Below are positions 27,427 to 39,032 of a stretch of 64,000 nt of DNA, in pieces. The stretch is from Malus domestica (lineage: Eukaryota; Streptophyta; Magnoliopsida; Rosales; Rosaceae), in the NCBI RefSeq assembly GCF_042453785.1, contig NC_091675.1, positions 49,176,501-49,240,500 on the forward strand, in the 5' to 3' direction. Both the position numbers and the translations under genes were made by a program. The stretch's first letter is position 1. Every line of letters starts with the position of its first letter. The notes under the pieces are model-generated. The model did not search any database, was not told the DNA's origin, and saw only the letters and a program-made list of their open reading frames with translations.

Positions 27427-27844
27427 TCACCAATAAACAAAAACATTCATCATCAAACGATGGTCCTCCTCATTGCTCCGGTAATCCATCGGAGAAGTTA
27501 TCCCCTGGTAGTGCATCAAAGAAATTATCCCCCAACATTCCATCATCCAAATTAAACCAAAGATGATTATTACCGGCCAAGTCGCACAACAACTGGTCAA
27601 GGTCGGGAATTGGACCCAGCTCCTTGTAAGGATCCTCCTCCTGCTTTTCAGCAACCATCTTCTTCGACCTGCGCTTCTTTTGACATCCTTGCTTTTGTGG
27701 GGCTGCTTCATGTTTCCTCTTTTGACTGCGGCCGGGAGTTTGTGTTTTGGGGACAGTAATGCGAATGGGCTTTAGGGAAAGGGCAGTGGGAGAACAGAGA
27801 GTAAGGACAACTGAACTGTAATTGTAAGTACCAGAGTGTAACAA
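27427..27844 (-). CDS. uncharacterised basic/acidic protein or gene fragment
   Basis: I do not recognise this 124-residue frame. Its middle is very basic (SQKRKHEAAPQKQ and KKRRSK, nuclear-localisation-like) and its C-terminal part is acidic and hydrophobic, with a repeated DGMLGDNF / DNFSDGLP pattern, a composition seen in transcriptional activators. A shorter overlapping frame also exists. The start codon lies only 33 bases from the insertion site of an LTR at 27878, so any promoter has been displaced. It may be a remnant of a regulatory gene or chance. Confidence 0.25.
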
Positions 27845-27877
27845 TTAAAATCCTAAATAACAAAGCAAAGATGAAAC

Positions 27878-29282
27878 TTTTTGGGTTAAAACTTGAACTT
27901 TGGGCTCAAAAGGGGTTAGCCCAAAAGAAGATCCAGAAGGAAGGAAACTGGAGCCCAGCCGAAGCCCAGAAGAAGGAAGAAGCCATTTTCCCGACTAAGT
28001 GCAGATCACTAAGCCAGTTGCTCACCTACCTAGAGATCAAGTGGTGTAGACTAGCCAGCTAATTAGCCCAAAAGAACTTTATAATAGCAGTACAAGTAAA
28101 AAGCTGATGAGTCACTACCCTTTAGCTGCATTCGGGCAAGATTAATGCTGCAGACAGTCAAGCCAAATTGTCTATAAAAGGGGAAAGAGAAATCAAAGAT
28201 AATGACACTCAAAGAAACAAACAAATACATAAACTCTGCTCAGGCCAGATTTGCATACGAAGCTGTAGTCAGCACCAAACCTTCATCCTTTTCAGGATCA
28301 ACCTTCACCAAAAAACCTTTGTAAAAGCTCTGCTACCCTGTCTAAATCTTGTTGTAGTATCGATTCCCTCCTGTAAACTCATCCCCCAATCTCCCCTTCT
28401 AGCACTCAAATCCTTTGTAAATTACAAAGAGAGGAAGTTGCAAGACAATCAGCCTTGCCCGACAAGGTGAAAACATTGCCCAACCCTCTTTGTTTTGTCT
28501 TTCATTCATAAATCTAGTAATATGATGTATACTTCCATCTGCATCCAAGTTATTTCTAGCAAGTTTATGATTAAAAGACTTCTAAGTTCTAACCTTTCGG
28601 GCATACAAGATTGATCAATTAAATGTCCTTGGTCTCAAGGCATAAAAAAGATCATTATGTGGACTTAACCTATCCATGACAGTCCTTGATAACAAGAAGT
28701 CCGAAGTTACTTAGCGTGCAAGTAATCAGCCTATTTCTCGTTTTACTTCTGTTATATTATGATTGTCATAGAACACGTGAGTATAGAATTAACTCTGATG
28801 GGAAGCCTCAAAGCCTATACTTAAGGCCCTACAAAGGCATCTATTTGGGTTCGTTTTGCTCTTCGGGCACAGGGAATTAAAGGATAACAGTTGTGATACT
28901 TCTGTAATAATGAAACAACCAATATATATTCGAGTACTTAGTTAGTTTTGATTGAAAGCCTCAAGGCCTACACCTAAGGCCCTACAAAGGCACCTTTCAT
29001 AGCTAATTTGGTCTTTTGGGTATATATAACATATGTTTTACATCTGTCATGCTAAAGATGACAGTGGCACGCCTGAACACCTAAAGTTAATTTTGATTAT
29101 GAGCCTCAAGGCCTACACCTAAGGCCCCACAAAGGCACTTTTCAGAATTAACCCTATCATTCTTTTACAGCTCGCCAATAAGCAGAAGCCAAACATATAA
29201 TATCAATCGGTGCCAACCTCTCGGGGAGCTGTGTGCTCGTTGGCCAGGAAACGTCCCCATTGAAAATTCCTCCAGACGAACA
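27878..29282 (+). mobile_element. LTR of the pol-less retroelement, solo-like copy with intact target duplication
   Basis: The 1405-base LTR matches 37929-39027 along its length, ending ACGAACA. The 5-base string GAAAC flanks it on both sides, at 27873-27877 and 29283-29287, as a target-site duplication would. The first two bases have changed from TG to TT. It carries a TATA box and three copies of a 38-base 'GCCTCAAGGCCTACACC...' motif where the partner LTR has one. It lacks a following primer site, so it stands alone. Confidence 0.85.
28173..28180 (+). promoter_or_regulatory. TATA box in the upstream LTR
   Basis: TATAAAAG sits in the context GTCTATAAAAGGGGAAAG, the likely transcription promoter of the LTR. 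The partner LTR keeps the same box at 38226-38233. Confidence 0.65.
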
Positions 29283-29310
29283 GAAACTTGCAGCAAATTG
29301 AAATTAATTA

Positions 29311-29490
29311 GCGATTCAGAGAGAGTAGAAAACCGAAGCCTGCAAACGAGAGTTAGTACGATCCAACTCAAGGAACCTAAACAAACAAACAAAGAAAATT
29401 GCGATTTAGAGAGAGTAGAAAACCGAAGCCTGCAAACGAGAGTTAGTACGATCCAACTCAAGGAACCTAAACAAACAAACAAAGAAAATT
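29311..29490 (+). repeat. 90-bp tandem duplication
   Basis: Two near-identical 90-base units, each containing GAGAGAGTAGAAAACCGAAG, lie head to tail. The homologous region near 39058 has a single unit, so this duplication is younger than the 2-kb segmental duplication or was lost in the other copy. Confidence 0.9.
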
Positions 29491-29922
29491 AGATGTAATA
29501 TGAAAGATTGCAAAGTTACCGACAGGCCACCTCAAACACTAGAAATCAAATCACCAAACTCAAAATCCCTAGAAATCGCCACTGGCAATGATCCTTCCTT
29601 TTCCTGCACATCATATAGCAGTTAAGATTGCACATTAAACAAAGTGATACAAAAATTACTTGGAAGAAAAAAGGGTATTCTTCGAGCAATTGGAGAGAGA
29701 GAGAGATAGAGATCCAAATTGCAAATAACGATCAGATTTCAAATGAGAGACAAAAAGCGATCCGAATTGCAAACAGTGATCACAAATTTTTCGACTGTTA
29801 GGAGTCATGGGCTTGTGAAATGGGTAGGGTTTCTAGAGAGAGAGAGCGCATCAAATGGGTTTCCGAAATTTCAACAGTTGGTGCTCCAAGGCGGTCCATT
29901 AATTGCTAAAAAACCAAAATAG

Positions 29923-30385
29923 AGTAAATTGCCGATTTGCCTCCTGAACCATCACCTAATTTTTGATTTTCACCTGAACTTTTTAATTAGAAAATTAAGA
30001 ACTTAAACTAATTTTTTTGGCCGATTTGCCCCTGCTATTAGTTTTTCATTCATGCACAACATGTGAGAGTAGTTCGGTCGCTTCATTCTTTAAAATAATT
30101 GAAAACCTTAGATTTCTAAAATATAAACCTATGCAAATATGTGTGATTCTAAATCTTTTGTGTCTAAAGGTCTAGCAAAGTGACGCTTTTGTTCACAAAG
30201 GAGAGTCACGTGGTGTGCACGTGATAAGAGTTAACATTAATATGTATGAAATCTATGAAAAACAAACGGTAGGGGGAGTCGGCCAAAAAAATTAGTTTAA
30301 GCCCTTAATTTTCCAATTAAAAATTTCAGGGAGAAATTCGGTAGTTAAATGATAGTTCAGGGGGAAATTGGTAGTTTAGCCAACC
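29923..30385. mobile_element. MITE with inverted arms of about 90 bases
   Basis: The left arm (29923-30015) reads as the reverse complement of the right arm (30290-30385); both include TTAATTTTC(C/T)AATTA and TTGGCC-type ends. No transposase is present. In the homologous segment at 39583-39950 most of the left arm is missing. Confidence 0.65.
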
Positions 30386-30461
30386 AAAATATGTTAGACC
30401 ATCTCCGAGTAAGATGCCAAATTAAAATATTAAATTTAACTTCTACAGTTTGTGACAACCC

Positions 30462-31479
30462 GTCCCAAATAAATATATATTTCTCCCCGAATGTGTGAAA
30501 ATGATGATTATGCCCCGTTGGCTTGGAGACATGGATGTACGTATATAGTTTTAAATTATTTTTCTCTCTAATGTGATCAAATTGTACTCAACGCCACGAG
30601 AGCGTTGACGCTAGTTAGGGTCGAATCGGTTTTCTAACGAAAAAGTTATGACAATTAAAGATTGAGATTGGGTAGAAATATGTTTTTGGGTTGGCTATAC
30701 CTTACTCACCAGTCACCTTAGCTCCAACAATCTTGAATCCAATCAAAATTGGATTGGTTTTATTTACTTTGGGCCACTTAACATAACTCTCTCTCTTTCC
30801 CTTTCTCATGGCAGCTCAATTAGGGCCTTGTTTCTTTTTCTTATGAGCAATCTCGTGCGCACACACACACATACACCCACACATGTACGCTTCCTTCTTC
30901 TCTCCCTCACCTTCTCGACTTTTCCTCATCCGTACACCATAGCACCCATACACCCAATCATAACAAAAACGTCACGGATCGAGCTTTTGGAAATCATCAT
31001 CACACTCCTCTCAAGCTCTCGAACCTAACCATACCTATAGGTTCTAGTTTTGGTGAGATTTAACTATTGTTCCACGAACTCCGGCTCGGTGGGAATTTGA
31101 GACTCGCGAATCGTGGGCAATTCACAAGGTTTTAAGGCTCAAGGAAGCTTTTATTCAACTCCTTAAAGATGCTAGACTAGCTTTGGGACATGGTTGACAT
31201 CGGGACTAGTGGTTTCGAGAAGTTGCAAGGGTGGCCAGATTTTCCAATGATTATTCTGACCCTTTTTCATTGGCTTTAAGACCTCAAATAAGTATGGTTA
31301 TGTTATATTCTTCAAGAGCTTCAAGTCCATATAAAATTCGTGAAATTTGGTTGAAAAATGAAGTAGTTATAAGCTTTAGAAATTTTTCCAGAAATCGGCG
31401 ACACAGACCGCGGTCGGCGGCGGTTTCCGGTGAGTCACCAAAGAAGGAAGGGGAATATTTCGTCAACTTTGATGAAATT
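30462..31479 (+). mobile_element. truncated Ty3/gypsy 5' LTR (first 1018 bases)
   Basis: The segment begins TGTGACAACCCGTCCC after the flank string CTTCTACAGTT, matching the LTR start at 40020. It is cut at 31479, where the full copy continues to 42617. A CA-repeat lies near 30858-30882. It has no gag or primer site of its own. Confidence 0.75.
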
Positions 31480-31499
31480 TCTCCAGACGAACATAGTTT

Positions 31500-31517
31500 T
31501 GGCACGCCCAGTGGGAC
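31500..31517 (+). other. primer-binding-site-like sequence of the pol-less element
   Basis: TGGCACGCCCAGTGGGAC begins six bases after the LTR end, where a reverse-transcription primer site is expected. TGG matches the CCA end of a tRNA. The cognate tRNA cannot be named from this sequence alone. Confidence 0.55.
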
Positions 31518-32316
31518 CTCATTTCAATCTTGTATGTCAAAGAAGAGAAGCCATAAACCTTTCAGAAAGAGTACAAAGTACGAATCATCTCAACCTTCGC
31601 TAAAGATGACAGATCAACTAGGAAATCCTCTTCTTCATCAGGATTGGTGGTCCTGGAAAGCTCAACTTCATCTGGAAGGTCTAAAGGAAAAGGAAGTAAT
31701 GAAGAACTGCAGGCTACTATGATACAAGTATTGAAGAGAATGGAAAGGATTTCTTTGGAAACCAAGGGAGAAGTAAGTAGACTTTGTTCCTTAACAGGAA
31801 ATCTATAGAAAAGACTAGATCTGGAGTTCTCTACCCCAAAAGGTGCTCAAAGAGGTGTGATAAGCCAGGCTACCTCCGGAAGTGAACCAGTTATTCCCTT
31901 ATTTCCGTTATTTGAAGAAGAAAATGATAGGGGAAAGAAAAAGGAAGTTCTGGAAGGAAGTCAACCCATGATTGAACCGGTTCTAGAGAAAGAATTCCCT
32001 AGCTTCCCATTATTATCATTTAATAATAGGAAGCAGAGTGAACAAAGACCAAAGTATGGAATGCCCATAATGATCGGAAAATCCAGCGGAAAAGAAAGCT
32101 TTGCAACTTCAGATAAGCCTCTTCCTTATAAGCCACCCCCGTTGGCTAATAAGGAAGGAGGAATAGTCAACTGGAGAAAGTTCGAATCAAAGAAGGAAGC
32201 AGGTGCGGGCACTGACCGAAGCCCAAAGAATGAGTCTGCTTTTATCTTCCTTGATAATACAGTTACTCAGTAACTGAGGGAGGAGTTGGCTAAATTAAGG
32301 AGGACAGTGGCTCATA

Positions 32317-33488
32317 ATGCTCAACCATGAGCTCGCCCAGTATTCAAGGTTACCTATAAAAAACCTTATCCTGAATACATTGATGAGCAAAACCCATTTC
32401 CTCTCAACTTCAAAATGCCTGCATTCCCAACATTCACAGGAGAAGATGGCAATGTATCATCTAGAGATCACATTTTCAAATTCTCCAATCATTGTGTGGC
32501 ATATGAAGACAACCCGAACTACAAGTTGAGGTTGTTTGGAAATTCATTGGAGAGGCTAGCATCTCAGTGGTACTCTCTATTGCCCCCTAACTCTATTGCC
32601 AATTGAGGGCAGATGGAGATGGCCTTCCATGAACAACTTTACAAAATAGAGCCATAAATGACTATCAATGACCTGGTTGAAGTCAAACAATACGACCATA
32701 AGTCCACAGAGGATTTCATGATGAGGTTCAGAAAGACAAGAATGAGATGCCAATTCCTTGTTAACCAAGCTCAGCTTATATCAATTGCTCAAAGGGCTTT
32801 GAGACTACCTTTGAGGAAAAGGTTCTATGATACGCAATTCAACGAGTTACAGGAGTTGGTAATCGCCGCCACCAAGTATGAAAGGTTTATACTAGAAGAA
32901 CAGCAAGTGAAGCATACTTCCAAGGTTCCTCCCTTTTACAAAAACAAAGCCGCAATTCATCATGTGGAGGTGGAAGAAACGAGGCCAGAGCATGAAGATG
33001 GCCATGATAGAGAGGAAATTGATGTTTGTGCTGCTGAAATGACCACGCCTTTCAAACCATTGACAGTGAAAAGGTTGGTTCAACCCATCAAAGACTAGAA
33101 AATCATAATTAACGATGGAGGGCTCGTCCCTATGAAACCTCCCAAGTACCAGAGTTATTCATTTGATTTGGCCAAAGCACCTGAGATCTATGAAGAACTG
33201 GTGCGGGCAAGAGCAATTTTGCCCGATAGTACTAAAAAGATGCCTAAACCAGAAGAGCTAAGGGGGAAGAAATATTGCAAGTTGCACTATACCTTCAACC
33301 ATTCCATAGCCAATTGTGTCCAATTCAGAGATTGGATACAAAACCTTATAGTGAAGGGAAAGCTGTTGCTTGACAAACCCCGAGCCAGTATGATGGTTGA
33401 TACAAACCCTTTCTCGGAAGCCCTTATCAACGCGATCAACCTGATTTGGGGGTCATCATTTGTTGCTCCAACACCCCTACGACAATAA
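32317..33488 (+). pseudogene. gag of the pol-less LTR element, interrupted
   Basis: Gag proteins form the particle that packages element RNA. Three in-order frames (32415-32606, 32658-33098, 33132-33488) resemble plant Ty3-type gag: a capsid-like stretch with LRLFGNSLERLASQWYSLLP, then a segment with EFNELQELVIAATKYE-like residues, then a C-H-H-C cluster (YCKLHYTFNHSIANC) of the kind found near the gag end. Stops between the frames break it. Pol does not follow. Further gag N-terminal sequence in poorer condition lies at 31500-32273. Confidence 0.7.
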
Positions 33489-33815
33489 TAATAGCACCAG
33501 AAGAGGGACCAAGTGATCATGATCAGGTCCTGAAATTGGTATTAGTAAGGGAAGTAGAAAAGAAAGTAAAGAGGAGGCAGGGAGTCGCCCGAATATATAA
33601 ACATGGGGTTTTTCAGACAGTTCCATGAGCAAGGCAAGCAGAGGTAAAACACATGTTCATTCTGATAAAAAGAAGGGTTACAAGTGATCATAGTCTAATA
33701 GATTTACATCTTCACTCAGAGTAATTATTCGGGAATGATAAGTCTGCATGATTGCAAAAATTCTACTAGGTTCGGCCAGAACAGTGTTGTTATTAACAAG
33801 TTAAGACCTAGTGTG

Positions 33816-34511
33816 CTATAACTCTAAGTTTGACTTCTTCACTTCTTCAATTTGATGTTTAAGGGTGCCAAGAAGAGTTGTTTGCTCAGCTTTAAGAGCA
33901 ACGAGTTGTTCTTCTAGCTTTTGGATTTCAGAAGTTACCATTCCAATCCTTTCTTTTGTCAGCAAGCCCTCATCCATCAACTGTTCAACCTGAGTAGAAG
34001 TACTTGATTCTTTCTCCTTGAAGCATCTTACACGATTGGCTTGTCTCTCAGCTCTCTGATGTTGATCCCTGAGAGCCCTCAAGTTCTCAAAGAAAGAGAG
34101 GAAGGAATCATGTTGGGTTTTGGATAGCTGGTCGGCTTTAAAAAGCTCTATCGTAACCTTTTCTATGTCATGAAGAGCCTTAAGGCTGAATGAAGCTGAA
34201 AAGTCCTTCCTCACCCATTCTTGGAAAGCTCGGCGTTGCTCTTGAAATACGGAAGATTCAGAAGAACGCTTTGAAGATTTCAACCTTGTCTCAAGTTGCC
34301 CGAATTCTTCAAAAATTTCGGGCAAGTTAGTAGTTGTCGAAAATGAAAAAGAAGGGGAAGGGGTTCGTACTCTAGTTTCTTCTAATGATGTAGTGACCAC
34401 TGATGAGGCCAGATCTCCAGTTTCGGTCCCGGTCCTCTCAATTCCAGGAAGGGAAATCCCTGTACCTCTAGAAGTTGAAAAAGGTCGGGGGAACTCCATC
34501 TTATGCACCAA
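33816..34511 (-). CDS. antisense ORF with coiled coil, inside the pol-less element
   Basis: The 231-residue frame runs opposite to gag. Its second half is rich in heptad-like Leu, Glu, Gln and Lys (for example LLTKERIGMVTSEIQKLEEQ) and should form a coiled coil. The first half is Ser/Thr-rich. It lies downstream, on the minus strand, of the plant mobile domain remnant at 36175-37450, and the two may be ends of one former antisense gene. No cellular role can be assigned. Confidence 0.45.
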   Translation of the reverse strand: MVHKMEFPRPFSTSRGTGISLPGIERTGTETGDLASSVVTTSLEETRVRTPSPSFSFSTTTNLPEIFEEFGQLETRLKSSKRSSESSVFQEQRRAFQEWVRKDFSASFSLKALHDIEKVTIELFKADQLSKTQHDSFLSFFENLRALRDQHQRAERQANRVRCFKEKESSTSTQVEQLMDEGLLTKERIGMVTSEIQKLEEQLVALKAEQTTLLGTLKHQIEEVKKSNLEL

Positions 34512-34529
34512 ACGTGTGGGAGATTTACC

Positions 34530-36170
34530 GGAAGCCTCTCATAGGGCCTGCTGCAAGAACCAAAGAAGAGCAACTTAAAACAAGAAAGACATTTTAAGGT
34601 AGAGAGAAGCTTTAGGAAGAAGAAATATACATGAATGGGTCTTGGGATTTTAAAAGGAAGAGGATCACTACCACCAGCAGGGATGAAAAAGTTGTGCCCG
34701 AACCTTCACCAATGCCCTAAGAGCATCTAGAGATTGTAGCAATTGTTAGTAAATAGGTTATGAGAAGAAAACAGAAAGAGAAAATGCCTTTATACCTGAG
34801 TATAAGGAGAAGAATGAGGTTCATCGGTAGTAGCTATCGAGCATGGAAGCACCTACAAGATAGTTACCCTTGGGGTCATAGGAATCTCAGGGGCTACGGG
34901 TTCTTCAAATGTCACCACTGATGGTCGTTGTGATTCATGTATTAGAGATGGCTAGAGAAAGGATACATAGAAAGTTAATATGGGCACAATGTATAGAAGT
35001 TCAATGTCAGGATAACTGCTCACCAAACTACTGTCTTCATCCACAAAATGCAACATGACCCATGTTGCTCGATTAAATTGAGAAGCTGGAGTTGCCTCTG
35101 GGGCAGAAGGAGAAATAGAAGACTTTGGAGGTGAACCTTGGCTAGGCAATGGGGCAGATACCCCAACCTGGATAAAAGAGAGGAAAAGAAAGTTTGGTCA
35201 TCTGTTCGAGAGACTATATCATTCAAGATTCAAGAATGAGGGAAATGCACTTCTAAAGGATTAGCCTGAGGAGGAGAAACACTTGTTTTTTGAGCAAATG
35301 ATAAAGAGGCCTCGGGCGGAAGAATCTTTTCTTCCCTTACGACCTAAATCAAGCAATCATGTTCAAAGTACAAGCAATTACCTCAAGCTCCCTGAGGGTG
35401 ACATTCTGCAGATCTTCAGCTTTTTGATGCATTTCAGCTCCTAGTGGATCCTTCCTAAATGCAGTAGTTGGTTTCTTGGAGGCCTGAGGCTCTGATTTCA
35501 AAGAAAACATGGACAATTAAATAAAGAAGAAGGGTGGCAGTCTGATAAAGGAAAGCAAAAAACTTACTTGAAGACTTTTGCTTCTTTATGACTGCCTTAG
35601 AAACTGGAATCAACGAGGCTGAAGACTTGGAAGCCTGAATAGTCCTTGATCTCTTACTCTTTCTGGTGGGGATTGACCGTTTAGGTTTGGGTGGTGATGC
35701 AGGTTTAGATTCTAAGGTCTCGACAACAACTACTTTTCTCCGCTTAGGCGCTCTGATGTTTACCTCGGGTACGTCTTCAGCTTCTGAATCTTCAAAAGAT
35801 TCTGAAACATCTCCACCTTATCCAGTTTCTCATCTTTGAGCCTCTACTGCGGCTTCTTAAAAAACTGTTGCATCCGCTGAATCATCATCTGATTCAATGG
35901 ATGCTAATTCAACATCTACTTGAGCTGCATGATCAAGAAAAATGAGACTTAAATAAGGTTTAGGGTTCAAGGAGAGAAAAAACTTCGAAGGAAGGCAGTG
36001 TCGAGTCAGGGAGAGAAATCTTATCAAGAGTAATCGGTTCTTCTGCTGAATTATTTCCTTCCAGTTTTCAAGTTCGCTCGAACTTGGGTACAATTTGAGG
36101 GAAAGTTAGCTAAAAAGACGGTCATGAGTTTCTCATAAATCTCCTCCATATTTCTTAGTCCATTTGGCTT
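34530..36170 (-). other. decayed antisense region between two ORFs of the pol-less element
   Basis: Short minus-strand pieces are rich in Ser, Pro, Lys and acidic residues (for example ESDDDSADATVF at about 35860), like the disordered middle of a long protein. Stops and frame changes are frequent. Intron remnants are possible but not demonstrable. Confidence 0.35.
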
Positions 36171-36174
36171 CCCA

Positions 36175-37450
36175 TCAGGTGGAGAATAGTGAAGTACATT
36201 CGAAGTTAAGAACAATAGACTTTCGGGTAGCCTGATTCATAACCTCAAGACTTCGTTGGGCCGCTCGAAAGGTCACATCTGAAGGGGATAAGGACCGAAA
36301 GGAAGTGCCACAGTGAATAGAATCAAAGAATGGGATGGGAATGGCTTGCCTAAAGCCTAATTGCCTGCTACAAAAATTAGGGTGATATACTTCCAACCCA
36401 CAATCATAGCGATTGCCACGAACTCCCCAGGCTATGTCTCTTGGTTGAATACAATTGATAAATTTCTCCCTATAAAATGAGGTGGCATCTTCCCCGGGAG
36501 CGTCTTGGAAGGCTTGGTTGGAGAACCAAGGATATCTCCTCAAAACTGAAGTGCCTCACTCCAAGTATGATCGGGTTCTACACACTTTGAAGAAATAAAA
36601 ACAGGTGAAAGTAGAGTGATCTGTAGAAACGGCTTCAGCTAATATTCGGGCAGGGGCCACACCTTCTGGGAATTCTAAGTTAACAGCCCGAATTTGTGGG
36701 AAATACCATTGTAGCCATATTTGGATCATCCATATGGGTCCATTCAGATTGGTTTCAAATGGCTCACCTCGAGTCATTTCAAAGAGGAGATGATAAAGAT
36801 GAGAAAGAAGAAATGGACATGTGGCTACATCATCAAAGTTGTGGAGGGCTTCCACTAAGGGGATCCATTCAACCTTCACCCTTTTAGATTTATTTTGGAA
36901 AACATGCTTGTTAAGCCAATATAAAAGGAAGTACATATGTTCTTGATCTTTATTGGCATGAGAGGAATATGTACCAAAATTCACCTTTACAAAGGGGATG
37001 AATCCCTTGAAAGAGGTCCCGTAACTCTTAAAAGTCAAAGAGTTATATTCTAATCGGAGAAAAGAGGCGGAGGAACTGGAGCTTTCAGTAATTGAAAAGG
37101 AAGAGGGAACCCAGTCTTGAGTAACATCTACAATCCTGCCCGATGGTCTTAGCCCGAAGACTTGGGCCATATCTAGAATAGTTGGAAACATGGGACCCAT
37201 GTGAAAATCAAAAGTATTTGTGCCTGAGTTCTAGAAAAGAAGAAAAGTAGCAAGCAGTTCGAGCTTGGGAATAATGGTAGTTTTTGAAAGCATTATTAGT
37301 CATAAATACCATTGTTCATCCACTTCTTGTTGAAGGTATGTTCTAGTTCATCAATCCATTGAGTCCAAGCTGGGTCGTTCATTAGAGGAAAGCCACGACG
37401 ATATGATGACCACTTAGATGAAGAGATGCCCGACTTGGCCAAGAAAGGAT
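36175..37450 (-). pseudogene. plant mobile domain (aminotransferase-like) protein, antisense in LTR element
   Basis: The minus strand carries pieces of the plant mobile domain found in the MAIN/MAIL1 proteins and in many transposons. Clear strings are PMFPTILDMAQVFGLRPSG and, further upstream, WTQWIDELEHTFNKKWMNNG near 37330-37380. The frame 36556-37200 and the frame 36175-36543 are in the same phase, separated only by stops. Such antisense mobile-domain ORFs in Ty3-type elements are known; their role is unclear. Internal stops mean this copy is probably dead. Confidence 0.65.
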
Positions 37451-37917
37451 TTGGGGTAAACTAGTTACCCCTGGGCATATTACTCTCTATCACAGCAGGG
37501 ACACGAGAAATCCATGCAGGACCCAATGATTGTACCCTGTGTGCTTAAAAAAAAGTTAAGAGCACAAACCTGCCCAAGGGTGATGCAATCCGTTGAGTAA
37601 GCAGCGTAAAGTAGTGATGCCTTCACCAGATTCGTATGATAGCTGGACTTGGCCGGATCCTGAAGCCATTTGATAAGTTTGGAAGAGGTGTGACAAGAAG
37701 GTGATGAAGGAAGAAGATATGGGGTGAAGAGCAAAAGGAAGTCGAAAAAGAGGGGATTTCGTATTAGGGATATCTGATGATTCGTGGGTCAGTAGAGAGA
37801 TCGCAGGTAAGTGACGGTTATTTTTGAAAAGGGTACAAGTCCCAAGTAAAGACGTGGGTATGAAGGGCGGCTATTCAATCAATATTGGCGCCTGGAATTC
37901 CAGCCTGAATATTAATT

Positions 37918-37928
37918 GAAGGGGGCAC
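37918..37928 (+). other. polypurine tract before the 3' LTR
   Basis: GAAGGGGGCAC immediately precedes the TG of the 3' LTR, the expected plus-strand priming site. It fixes the LTR start at 37929. Confidence 0.65.
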
Positions 37929-39027
37929 TGCTTAGGTTAAAACTTGAACTTTGGGCTCAAAAGGGGGTTAGCCCAAAAGAAGATCCAGAAGGAAGGAAGC
38001 TGGAGCCCAGCCGAAGCCCAAAAGAAGGAAGAAGCCATTTTCCCGACTAAGTGCAGATCACTTAAGCCACTTGCTCACCTACCTAGAGATCAAGTGGTGT
38101 AGACTAGCCAGTTAATCAGCTCAAAAGTACTTTATAATGGCAATGCAAGTAAAAAGTTATTGAGTCACTACCTTTCAGCTAAATTCGGGCAAGATTAATG
38201 CTGCAGACAATCAAGCCAAATCGTCTATAAAAGGGGAAAGAGAAATCAAAGATAAGGACACTAAAAAAAACAAACAAATACATAAACTCTGCTCAAGCCA
38301 GATTTGCATACGAAGCTGTAGTCAGCACCAAGCCTTCATCCTTATCGGGATCAACCTTCACCAAAAAACCTTTGTAAAAGCTCTGCTACCCTGTTTAAAT
38401 CTTGTTGTAGTATCGATTCCCTCATGTAAACTCATTCCCAAATCTCCCCTTCTAGCACTCAAATCATTTGCAAATTACAAAGAGAGGAAGTTGCAAGACA
38501 ATCAGCCTCGCCTGACAAGGTGAAAACCTTGCCCGACCCTCTTTGTTTTGTCTTTTCATTCATAAATCTAGTAATATGATGTATACTTCCATCTACATCC
38601 AAGTTATTTCTAGCAAGTTTATGATTAAAAGACTTCTAAGTTCTAACCTTTCGGGCATACAAGATTGTTCAATTAAAAGTCCTTGGTCTCAAGGCATAAA
38701 AAAGAACATTATGTGGACTTAACCCATCCACAACAGTCCTTGATAACAAGAAGTCCGAAGTTACTTGGGGTGCAAGTAATCATCCTATTTCTCAGTTGTA
38801 CTTGTGTTATATTACGCTTGAACACCTAAAGTTAATTTTGATTATGAGTCTTAAGGCCTATACCTAAGGCCCCACAAAGGCACCTTTCAGAATTAACTCT
38901 GTCATTCTCTTACAGCTCGCCAATAAGCAGAAGCCAAATAGATAATATCAACCGGTGCCAACCTCTTGGCGAGCTATGTGCTCGTTGGCCAGGAAACGTC
39001 CTTATCGAAAATTCCTCTAGACGAACA
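37929..39027 (+). repeat. 3' LTR of the pol-less element
   Basis: The 1099-base LTR starts TGCTTAGG and ends ACGAACA, with GAAAC following. Compared with the copy at 27878-29282 it lacks about 317 bases, bounded by copies of the 38-base repeat, of which it retains one near 38848. A TATAAAAG box lies at 38226. Confidence 0.85.
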
Positions 39028-39032
39028 GAAAC

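Larger units (their letters stand above)
29288..31479. repeat. flank duplicated at 39033-41030
   Basis: This 2.2 kb is the right-hand flank of the solo-like LTR and is homologous to the right-hand flank of the 3' LTR at 39033-41030. It contains a local 90-base tandem repeat (29311-29490), a long-inverted-repeat element (29923-30385), and the first 1018 bases of the Ty3 LTR that is complete at 40020. Homology stops at 31479, where the sequence switches to the last 14 or so bases of the pol-less element's LTR. Confidence 0.8.
31480..39027 (+). mobile_element. non-autonomous LTR retrotransposon with gag but no pol (LARD-like)
   Basis: Only the last bases of the 5' LTR remain (to 31493). A primer-site-like TGGCACGCCCAGTGGGAC starts at 31500. 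Sense gag fragments occupy about 32300-33500, antisense frames 33816-37450, and a polypurine tract (GAAGGGGGCA) precedes the 3' LTR at 37929-39027. GAAAC follows the 3' LTR at 39028-39032. No protease, reverse transcriptase or integrase frame is found, so mobilisation would need a partner element. Confidence 0.8.

Noticed and set aside
30828..31028. ORF across the CA-repeat
   Set aside because: It lies in a non-coding LTR segment; the low-complexity repeat creates the open frame.
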